From Saccoglossus kowalevskii (Eukaryota > Hemichordata > Enteropneusta > Harrimaniidae): a stretch of 12,811 nt of DNA. The stretch lies in the NCBI RefSeq assembly GCF_000003605.2, contig NW_003151518.1:1-12811 (forward strand). Direction: 5' to 3'. The position numbers were made by a program, and so were the translations under genes. How positions within the stretch are numbered: position 1 is the stretch's first letter; each line of letters begins with the position of its first letter. Shown here in pieces: positions 1-7,900 of this stretch. Below the pieces are notes generated by a model, which saw only the letters and a program-made list of their open reading frames with translations, was not told the DNA's origin and ran no database searches.

Positions 1-48
1 ACATTAGGCATTTTCTTCTAGTATCATTGTAGTTTTCACCACAGCACT
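1..48. other. Unique flank left of the array
   Basis: These 48 bp precede the TG end of LTR1 and match none of the three repeat units. At the other LTRs the equivalent position holds a primer-binding site, so this is host DNA or a different repeat. The last 4-5 bases before the LTR (GCACT at 44-48) would be one half of a target-site duplication. The other half lies beyond the right end of the window. Nothing else is recognisable here. Confidence 0.75.
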
Positions 49-126
49 TGAACGATCTCGGCCGATATTTAAATGCCGGATGCGTCGGATTTAACACAAA
101 CACCAGATTCAAGTCATGCAGCCATC

Positions 127-132
127 TTTATT
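127..132 (-). terminator. Polyadenylation signal AATAAA in LTR1
   Basis: AATAAA on the minus strand lies in the middle of the LTR and is conserved in all three LTRs. As the 3' LTR of unit 1 this copy would terminate that unit's transcript. The cleavage site and the R/U5 boundary cannot be fixed from sequence alone. Confidence 0.6.
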
Positions 133-156
133 TATCGACTCACGTAGTCTTACAAT

Positions 157-164
157 ATGCAAAT
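157..164. promoter_or_regulatory. Octamer motif ATGCAAAT in LTR1
   Basis: This is an exact ATGCAAAT, the POU/Oct-type octamer, about 26 bp upstream of AATAAA in the element's orientation. It is unchanged in all three LTRs, although neighbouring bases differ. A role in LTR transcription is inference only. Confidence 0.3.
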
Positions 165-210
165 GAGATGTGACCCAGAGGTCAAGATACGTTTAGTCAA
201 TACACTACAA

Positions 211-224
211 TCCCTCTTTTTCCC
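211..224 (-). other. Polypurine tract of unit 1
   Basis: On the minus strand, GGGAAAAAGAGGGA is followed by one T and then the TG start of LTR1. This is the position and composition of the plus-strand DNA primer of LTR retroelements. It is identical in all three units. Confidence 0.88.
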
Positions 225-511
225 GGAACACTATATCACTCATTTAAACGAAAGTGTCCTGGAGGACGATATAGTTCCTAGCACCTAATGTCTCTTGATA
301 TAATTGCATGTTAACTCGTATAACAACAGTTTACAAACTCAAAATCTGGCATTGTTTCCAAATAACTACTAACTCTAATATAACAATAAACTTAAACTAT
401 TCTTGTGGGGCAGGGTGGACTACCAAAACCTACGTACAGCTGGGAGGATTATTCTGCCTCGTTTTCCATGCTGTTACCCTATCTATGTATCTCATTTAAC
501 AATTCAATAGT
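225..511 (-). other. 3' noncoding region of unit 1
   Basis: This stretch of about 290 nt between the pol stop and the polypurine tract has no substantial minus-strand frame. The plus-strand frame at 308-499 is a chance opening. It differs from the unit 3 counterpart (polypurine side to stop) at only 5 of 302 positions. There is no env-like gene and no chromodomain here. Confidence 0.75.
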
Positions 512-859
512 TCAATAACACAAATAGTCCTTTAAATACTTGGGTGCCTGAACTGTACGTTTTGCTCTATCTGGTGGTTCAGGTAAGGTTGCATTACTTT
601 GACATCCAGAAGTTACATTACATGAATTATCAGTCTCTTTATCGTTTTGTTGAGTTTCAGCTTTTTCACTATCAGTCGGCTCAACATACTTTTTCACATG
701 TGACGTGTTACGTTTGTATTTTACACCTGTTGAAGACTGGATAGTCACTTGGCTACCAATTTTGTCTATCACTTTGTATGGCATTTCCTCATACGGTGTC
801 GATAATTTGTTTCTTTGCCTCTGATGTAGTAATACTTTGTCTCCTGGCTGGATTCTACT
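512..859 (-). pseudogene. Unit 1 integrase C-terminal module and tail fragment
   Basis: This restores the polyprotein frame after the frameshift at about 860-866, covering roughly residues 1206-1320 of the unit 2 polyprotein and ending at the same TGA. It carries the GPY/F-like stretch (PYKVIDKIG) and the hydrophilic tail. It has five amino-acid differences from unit 2, whereas the unit 3 counterpart shows none over its last 86 residues. Confidence 0.83.
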
Positions 860-2565
860 TTTCTTACATTTCTATGCGCATCCAGATAATCTTTTGATTT
901 CTGTTTTAGTTCAGTGTCTCTATCTCTTATCATTCTGTCATCTTCTCTCAACCTGTTTTCTTCTGTTTCTGGAAGCTTTGTTCTTAACTTTCTTTTGAAC
1001 ATTGCTTCGGCTCGGGACATTCCTGTTGTCATGTGCGGTGTAGACCGATATGCTAGAAGGAACTTGTTTAACTCCTTGTGCAGATTGCGTTTCTGAAGCT
1101 GTGCTACCTTCAACACTTTCAAAAGAGATCTATTCTGTCTTTCTACCTCTCCATTTGCCTGAGACCATAAGGGGGTTGTATGTTTATGGCTTATGCCACA
1201 CTCTTCTAGGTAGTTTTCAAACTCCTCTGAAATGAACTGAGGACCGTTGTCCGATTTCAAACCAATTGGATACCCATGTGAAGAAAAGGGAGAATCGATA
1301 CATTCTATTATCTTCTCTGATGTTACAGTCTTCATGAAATCCACCTCAAAATATCTACTGTAATAATCAACGACAACAAGTATGTATTCACCATTTGGTA
1401 GTGGCCCCAATAAATCTAATGCCACTTCTTGCCAAGGACCTGTAGGTAGTTGGGTAGGTATAATCGGTTCACTAACAGATGACTGTGTCACCAACTGACA
1501 TTCATGGCAAGACTTGCATCTTAGCTCTGCATCTTGATCAATGCGTGGCCACCAAACTTTTGTGCGCAAGCGTTGCTTCATCTTTACGATTCCTTGGTGC
1601 CCCTCATGTCCCAAGTCTATAACTCGCTTTCTCAGACTCTTAGGAATGACTAATCGAGTGTCTCTGAGTACCAGTTTTCCTAACACAGTAAGCTCATTTC
1701 TAACTGACTTGTAAGCAGCAGGGCAATTATTCCAATTTCCCAATGCTATGCATTCTCTAAGCTCAGTAATTTCCTCATCCTGTTCAGACGCTCGTTCTAT
1801 TAATCTTATTGGTATCGCATGTGGTGCCGCATTTTCTGCTACATAACGAATGTATTCCTCCGTGTCATCACTATGTTCGCTCTTATTATTGTCAACTAGT
1901 CTAGACAGTGCATCTGCGATGTTCTTCGACCCAGGTATGTATTCCACAGTACAGTTGTAGGGCTGTAAACGTAGAACCCAACGTTCAATTCGCGCAGATG
2001 GCTTTGACTTGTGTGAATATATCACCTTTAACGGCTGGTGGTCTGTTAACAGTTTAAATTCAATACCACATAAGTATAAATTGAATCTCTCACAAGCCCA
2101 AACTATGGCAAGGGCCTCCCTTTCTGTTTGAGAGTACCTCCTTTCTACATCTGACAGACTTCTACTGGCATAACACACAACTCTATTTTCACCGTTCTGT
2201 TTCTGTATCAAGATTGCGCCTAGTCCTACTGGACTAGCATCTGTAATCACTGTGGTTTCAGCATTCTGATCAAAGTAGGCTAAAGTCTGTGCATTAGCTA
2301 ACTCATCTTTCAAGCGGTCAAATGATTGTTGTTGTTCAGTTTGCCATTCAAATTTGTTTCCTTTGCGTGTTAATTTTCGGAGTGGCTCGGCTACTGTGGC
2401 TAAGTTTGGTATATTTCGGGCAGAGAAATTTACTAATCCCAGAAAACTTCTCACTTCTGTTGAATTCTCTGGTGCTCGAGCATTTAAGACTTCTTCTACT
2501 TTTTCTGTAGTTGGACGGATATCATGTCTAGTCAGCATACTTCCCATGAATTCTAACTGAGACAT
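769..2565 (-). pseudogene. Unit 1 C-terminal reverse transcriptase, RNase H and integrase fragment
   Basis: It begins right after the TGA at 2566-2568. It contains the reverse transcriptase connection region, RNase H (TDAS, EREAL, TDHQ and DALS motifs), the integrase HHCC zinc-binding region, and the D-D-E core with DLLGP, SDNGPQF and GEVERQ. After a 1-bp loss near 860-866, the last ~30 residues to the stop at 769 are out of frame. Private changes include HDIRP, ECIDSPF and SRAEAM, where the other copies agree with each other. Confidence 0.87.
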
Positions 2566-3816
2566 TCAAAATACGCATTTCTCTGCATTCAGTGTCAGAC
2601 CCTTTTCTTCAAAGCATTTCAGAACTTCAATTAATCTTTGGTCATGGGTTTCATTATCAGGAGCATGTATCACCACATCGTCAGATATATTTACGGCTCC
2701 ATCACATCCAGTCAATACTTGTTGTATGATGTGTTGGTACAGTTCTGGGGCAGAACTAATGCCAAACATCAGCCGTTTATATCGGAACAAACCGTTATGT
2801 GTAGCAAATGTTGTGATACTTCTAGACGATTCCTCCAACTCGATCTGATGAAACCCCCACTTGAGGTCTAACTTTGTAAAGACCGTGCTTTGGTTCATGC
2901 TTTCTAATATTTCATCTACGGTAGGTATCGGATGTCTCTCCCTGACTACTGCCTGATTTGCCTGACGCATATCTACACATAGTCTGACATCTCCAGATGG
3001 TTTTGGTACTACTACAACTGGGCTGACCCATGGTGTGGGCCCATTTACTTTCTCTATCACACCTAATTTAATCAATTCAGTCAGCTTGTCCTCTATTTTG
3101 CTTCTGAGGCTGAATGGTGTTCTCCGTGGTTTCTGTGCCACCGGTGGTATGTCTGAATCAATGTGGATCTTCGCCTGGTAATCTTTCAATTTTCCTAACC
3201 CATTAAAGCACTTAGGAAATTTATCACGCACATTTTGTGTGTCAATCATGTTTGCCTGCAGTCCAAGCTTCAACACTCCGAGCTCTTGTGCTGTTTTTTG
3301 TCCCAACAGTGAACGACCTTTGCCTTTAAACACGATAAATTCAGCATTTGTCATATTATTGGCAACTTGAGCAGTAGCTTGGAATTTCCCAAGGACTTCC
3401 AATGGCTTATCTGCTCCATAAGAATACAGCGACTGTGTTGACCTCTCAGCTTTACAGACAATTCCTTTTTGTTTCAAGGTAGACCATGTTGTTTCACAAA
3501 TCACATTACATGTTGCTCCAGAATCAATGAGCATGTCTGAAATAACTACTCCACCCACCGTGACACTAATCACACCGGTGTCGTTTGAGTTATTTTCTGG
3601 ATGAACAGCAAACACATAGTCACCATTTGTCTGTACACAATACAGTTTCTCTTTGTCTGAGTTTCCCTGTGTAACAACTTTCTCTGCGTTACCTTTGGTA
3701 TGTTTCTTAGTCTTGCATACTACTGCAAAATGTCCTGTTAGATGACATTTGTTACAGCTCGCAGATCTTGCTGGGCATTCCCTATCCCTGGCGAAATGTC
3801 CACAATGATAACATTT
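2566..3816 (-). pseudogene. Unit 1 nucleocapsid, protease and N-terminal reverse transcriptase fragment
   Basis: The frame is open from the frameshift near 3817 to the TGA at 2566, but has no native start. The first zinc knuckle is damaged: three residues are lost between its second Cys and the His, so the CX2CX4H spacing is gone. The second knuckle is intact. The protease DSGAT motif, the reverse transcriptase LDLKWG motif and the ISDD box are all present. Translation stops a few residues after the active-site region at the CGA-to-TGA codon. Confidence 0.85.
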
Positions 3817-4463
3817 CTTTTCTCTCTCCCTGGCTTCTTTTGTGACCTTTGACCTTTATGGACTTGGTTGACTTCACGTTTAAATTTACCTTCCATAGTC
3901 TTTAATTGAACATCAACTACTTCTAAGGCCCGTGCTGTGTCTTGCACCACTTTTAGGGTTAGGGATTTTCCCTTTTCTAGGAGCTTACGGCGCAACAATG
4001 ACGACTTGCATTTATCTATAACTTGATCTCTGATTTGTTCATCAGTATCTGTGAACTCACAATTTTGTGCTTGGCGTTGCAGTCTTGAAATAAACTGATC
4101 TATATTTTCACCCTCCTCTTGTTTCATTTGACGAAACACATGTCTCTCATATATTGCATTTAGCTGAGGTATGAAATACGCGTTCAATGTTCGTAACGCT
4201 TTCTCGTAATTACCTGCATCGTCTTGTTGTCCTTCAGGCAAGTTTCCAGGTCCGGGATCAACAAGTGTCTCAAATAAGTCCTGTACGTCCATGCCAGCAC
4301 AGTGTAACAGCAAGGCTCTCTGTTGGTTGTCATCTTTGACACCCTTTCCGATGATATAGAACTCGAATGCTTTCTTCCACCTTTTCCATCTAGTCGATAC
4401 GCTAGTGGGGTCACTTTTGCAATCAAACGGTGGAATGCTACCAATATCAATATTTGAAGCCAT
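3738..4463 (-). pseudogene. Unit 1 gag fragment (capsid-like region), frameshifted at its end
   Basis: The first ~212 codons match the unit 2 gag with few changes. It keeps Leu-Leu before RRK near residue 155, where unit 2 has Phe-Phe. After the pyrimidine tract at 3817-3830 the frame is wrong, and about 25 unrelated residues follow to a stop at 3738. A truncated capsid without zinc knuckles is the most it could encode. The family role is particle assembly and RNA packaging in the cytoplasm. Confidence 0.88.
3817..3830. repeat. Pyrimidine tract in unit 1 gag, 1 bp shorter than unit 2
   Basis: This is a C, T4, (CT)3, CC run on the + strand, coding for the basic linker just before the first zinc knuckle. 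It is 1 bp shorter than the unit 2 tract and causes the gag frameshift. Confidence 0.8.
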
Positions 4464-4485
4464 CTCAAATTAAACTTGTGACTTC

Positions 4486-4504
4486 AATCCCGTCCTAGTC
4501 GCCA
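4486..4504 (-). other. Primer-binding site of unit 1 (tRNA-Ser type)
   Basis: On the minus strand it begins TGGCGACTAGGACGGGATT, two nt after the CA end of LTR2. TGG pairs with the tRNA CCA tail. The remainder resembles the acceptor and T-stem 3' strand of tRNA-Ser(GCU), as I know it from animal tRNAs. It differs from the unit 2 site at two positions, one of them within the acceptor-stem pairing. Confidence 0.8.
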
Positions 4505-4588
4505 ATTGAACGATCACGGCCGATATTTAAATGCCGGATGTGTCGGATTTAACACAAACGACAGATTCAACTAAGTCATGCAGCCATC

Positions 4589-4594
4589 TTTATT
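4589..4594 (-). terminator. Polyadenylation signal AATAAA in LTR2
   Basis: It has the same hexamer and position as in the other LTRs and would end the unit 2 transcript. Because the LTR is shared, it also lies downstream of the promoter of unit 1, as in any LTR element. Confidence 0.6.
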
Positions 4595-4618
4595 TATCGA
4601 CTCACGTCGTCTTACAAT

Positions 4619-4626
4619 ATGCAAAT
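4619..4626. promoter_or_regulatory. Octamer motif ATGCAAAT in LTR2
   Basis: Exact octamer at the same LTR offset as in the other two copies. Function is not shown by the sequence. Confidence 0.3.
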
Positions 4627-4672
4627 GAGATGTGACCCAGAGGTCAAGATACGTTTAGTCAATACACTACAA

Positions 4673-4686
4673 TCCCTCTTTTTCCC
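4673..4686 (-). other. Polypurine tract of unit 2
   Basis: The same 14-nt purine run, one base upstream of LTR2 in the element's orientation. It primes plus-strand synthesis during reverse transcription. Confidence 0.88.
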
Positions 4687-4983
4687 GGAACACTATATCA
4701 CTCATTTAAACGAAAGTGTCCTGGGGGACGATATAGTTCCTAGCACCTAATGTCTCTTGTAATAATTGCATGTTAACTCATTGCATGTTTGTAAACAACA
4801 GTTTACAAACTCAAAATCTGGCATTGTTTCCAAATAACTACTAACTCTATTTTAACAATAAACTTAAACTATTCTAGTAGGTCAGGGTGGACTACCAAAA
4901 CCTACGTACAGCTGGGAGGATTATTATGCCTCGTTTTCCATGCTGTTACCCTATCTATGTATCTCATTTAACAATTCAATAGT
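4687..4983 (-). other. 3' noncoding region of unit 2, with an extra insertion
   Basis: It is homologous to 225-511 and 9170-9456 but 10 bp longer, because of an insertion near 4779-4790 that completes a perfect hairpin. It encodes no protein. It also differs from the other two units at several scattered positions, including next to the insertion. Confidence 0.75.
4787..4810. repeat. Perfect inverted repeat: 10-bp arms, 4-nt loop (unit 2 only)
   Basis: GTTTGTAAAC and GTTTACAAAC are exact reverse complements separated by AACA. In units 1 and 3 only the right arm exists; the left arm is replaced by a shorter unrelated stretch. It lies in the 3' noncoding region. Confidence 0.85.
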
Positions 4984-7900
4984 TCAATAACACAAATAGT
5001 CCTTTAAATACTTGGGTGCCTGAACTGTACGTTTTGCTCTATCTGGTGGTTCAGGTAAGGTTGCATCACTTTGACATCCAGAAGTTACATCACATGAATT
5101 ATCAGTCTCTTTATCGCTTTGTTGAGTTTCAGCTTTTTCACTATCAGTCGGCTCAACATACTTTTTCACATGTGACGTGTTACGTTTGTATTTTACACCT
5201 GTTGGAGACTGGATAGTCACTTGGCTACCAATTTTGTCTATCACTTTGTATGGCATTTTTTCATACGGTGTGGATAATTTGTTTCTTTGCCTCTGATGTA
5301 GTAATACTTTGTCTCCTGGCTGGATGCTGCTTTCTCTTACATTTCTATGCGCATCCAGATAATCTTTTGATTTCTGTTTTAGTTCAGTGTCTCTATCTCT
5401 TATCATTCTGTCATCTTCTCTCAACCTGTTTTCCCCTGTTTCTGGAAGCTTTGTTCTTAACTTTCTTTTGAACATTGCTTCGGCTGGGGACATTCCTGTT
5501 GTCGTGTGCGGTGTAGACCGATATGCTAGAAGGAACTTATTTAACTCCTTGTGCAGGTTGCGTTTCTGAAGCTGTGCTATCTTCAACACTTTCAAGAGAG
5601 ATCTATTCTGTCTTTCTACCTCTCCATTTGCCTGAGGCCATAGGGGGGTTGTATGTTTATGTCTTATGCCACACTCTTCTAGGTAGTTTTCAAACTCCTC
5701 TGAAATGAACTGAGGACCGTTGTCCGATTTCAAACCAATTGGATACCCATGTGAAGAAAAGTGAGAATCGATACGTTCTATTATCTTCTCTGATGTTACA
5801 GTCTTCATGAAATCCACCTCAAAATATCTACTGTAATAATCAACGACAACAAGTATGTATTCACCATTTGGTAGTGGCCCCAATAAATCTAATGCCACTT
5901 CTTGCCAAGGACCTGTAGGTAGTTGGGTAGGTATAATCGGTTCACTAACAGATGACTGTGTCACCAACTGACATTCATGGCAAGACTTGCATCTTAGCTC
6001 TGCATCTTGATCAATGCGTGGCCACCAAACTTTTGTGCGCAAGCGTTGCTTCGTCTTTACGATTCCTTGGTGCCCCTCATGTCCCAAGTCTATAACTCGC
6101 TTTCTCAGACTCTTAGGAATGACTAATCGAGTGTCTCTGAGTACCAGTTTTCCTAACACAGTAAGCTCATTTCTAACTGACTTGTAAGCAGCAGGGCAAT
6201 TATTCCAATTACCCAATGCTATGCATTCTCTAAGCTCAGTAATTTCCTCATCCTGTTCAGACACTCGTTCTATTAATCTTATTGGTATCGCATGTGGTGC
6301 CGCATATTCTGCTACATAACGAATGTATTCCTCCGTGTCATCACTATGTTCACTCTTATTATTGTCAACCAGTCTAGACAGTGCATCTGCGATGTTCTTC
6401 GACCCAGGTATGTATTCCACAGTAAAGTTGTAGGGCTGTAAACGTAGAACCCAACGTTCAATTCGCGCAGATGGCTTTGACTTGTGTGAATATATCACCT
6501 TTAACGGCTGGTGGTCTGTTAACAGCTTAAATTCAATACCACATAAGTATAAATTGAATCTCTCACAAGCCCAAACTATGGCAAGGGCCTCCCTTTCTGT
6601 TTGAGAGTACCTCCTTTCTACATCTGACAGACTTCTACTGGCATAACACACAACTCTATTTTCACTGTTCTGTTTCCGTATCAAGATAGCGCCTAGTCCT
6701 ACTGGACTAGCATCTGTAATCACTGTAGTTTCAGCATTCTGATCAAAGTAGGCTAAAGTCCGCGCATTAGCTAACTCATCTTTCAAGCGGTCAAATGATT
6801 GTTGTTGTTCAGTTTGCCATTCAAATTTGGTTCCTTTGCGTGTTAATTTGCGGAGTAGCTCGGCTACTGTGGCTAAGTTAGTTATATATCGTGCAGAGAA
6901 ATTTACTAATCCCAGAAAACTTCTCACTTCTGTTGAATTCTCTGGTGCTCGAGCATTTAAGACTTCTTCTACTTTTTCTGTAGTTGGACGGATACCATGT
7001 CTAGTTATCATACTTCCCAAGAATTCTAACTGAGACATTCGAAATACGCATTTCTCCGCATTCAGTGTCAGACCCTTTTCTTCATAGCATTTCAGAACTT
7101 CAATTAATCTTTGGTCATGGGTTTCATTGTCAGGAGCATGTATCACCACATCGTCAGATATATTTACGGCTCCATCACATCCAGTCAATACTTGTTGTAT
7201 GATGTGTTGGTACAGTTCTGGGGCAGAACTAATGCCAAACATCAGCCGTTTATATCGGAACAAACCGTTATGTGTAGCAAATGTTGTGATACTTCTAGAC
7301 GATTCCTCCAACTCGATCTGATGAAACCCCCACTTGAGGTCTAACTTTGTAAAGACCGTGCTTTGGTTCATGCTTTCTAATATTTCATCTACGGTAGGTA
7401 TCGGATGTCTCTCTCTGACTACTGCCTGATTTGCCTGACGCATATCTACACATAGTCTGACATCTCCAGATGGTTTTGGTACTACTACAACTGGGCTGAC
7501 CCATGGTGTGGGCCCATTTACTTTCTCTATCACACCTAATTTAATCAATTCAGTCAGCTTGTCCTCTATTTTGCTTCTGAGGCTGAATGGTGTTCTCCGT
7601 GGTTTCTGTGCCACCGGTGGTATGTCTGGATCAATGTGGATCTTCGCCTGGTAATCTTTCAATTTTCCTAACCCATTAAAGCACTTAGGAAATTTATCAC
7701 GCACATTTTGTGTGTGAATCATGTTTGCCTGCAGTCCAAGCTTCAACACTCCAAGCTCTTGTGCTGTTTTTCGTCCCAACAGTGAACGACCTTTGCCTTT
7801 AAACACGATAAATTCAGCATTTGTCATATTATTAGCAACTTGAGCAGTGGCTTGGAATTTCCCAAGGACTTCCAATGGCTTATCTGCTCCATAAGAATAC

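Larger units (their letters stand above)
49..209 (-). repeat. LTR1, outer 3' LTR of the array (161 bp)
   Basis: On the minus strand it begins TGTAGTG directly after the polypurine tract and ends GTTCA, giving the TG...CA termini of LTR elements. It is aligned with LTR2 and LTR3 along its whole length. It lacks 4 bp present in both others (near 113) and differs from LTR2 at 5 other positions. It contains AATAAA and an ATGCAAAT octamer. There is no primer-binding site on its left, so it is the outer terminus. Confidence 0.92.
512..4463 (-). pseudogene. Broken gag-pol of unit 1
   Basis: This is collinear with the intact polyprotein of unit 2, but it is not translatable as one product. Breaks in transcription order are: an in-frame 9-bp deletion at 3800/3801 removing three residues of the first zinc knuckle; a 1-bp loss in the pyrimidine tract 3817-3830; a CGA-to-TGA nonsense codon at 2566-2568 in reverse transcriptase just after the active site; and a 1-bp loss at about 860-866 in the integrase C-terminal region. 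Catalytic residues of protease, reverse transcriptase, RNase H and integrase are otherwise still present. The gag ATG at 4463 and its context match unit 2. Confidence 0.93.
49..4671 (-). mobile_element. Retrotransposon unit 1 (LTR1 to LTR2), coding capacity broken
   Basis: This is a structurally complete unit: 5' LTR at 4507-4671, primer-binding site, gag-pol remnant, 3' noncoding region, polypurine tract, and 3' LTR at 49-209. It is the downstream-most unit of the array in the element's own orientation. Its gag-pol has two frameshifts, one in-frame 9-bp deletion and one nonsense codon relative to unit 2. It could not encode a full polyprotein, although its cis elements look usable. Confidence 0.9.
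4507..4671 (-). repeat. LTR2, shared between units 1 and 2 (165 bp)
   Basis: It has TG...CA termini, the unit 1 primer-binding site abutting on the left after a 2-nt spacer, and the unit 2 polypurine tract on the right. It therefore acts as the 5' LTR of unit 1 and the 3' LTR of unit 2. It differs from LTR3 at 10 of 165 positions with no indel. LTRs this short are at the low end for Ty3/gypsy elements and are known in the Mag lineage. Confidence 0.93.

Noticed and set aside
308-499. Plus-strand open frame, repeated at 9253-9444
   Set aside because: It lies in the 3' noncoding region antisense to the element, is disrupted in unit 2 by the hairpin insertion, and has no recognisable domain. It recurs only because the DNA is repeated.
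225-511. Possible env or other third gene between pol and the 3' LTR
   Set aside because: There is no sense-strand frame of meaningful length in any unit, and no signal peptide or membrane segment. The region is noncoding.
3738-3816. Programmed ribosomal frameshift between gag and pol
   Set aside because: Unit 2 reads through in a single frame, and the breaks in units 1 and 3 differ in size (-1 and +5). Mutation at a slippage-prone tract explains them better.
7111-7344. Plus-strand frames of 60-77 codons recurring in each unit
   Set aside because: They are antisense shadows of the conserved reverse transcriptase and integrase coding sequence. Their conservation follows from the sense strand.
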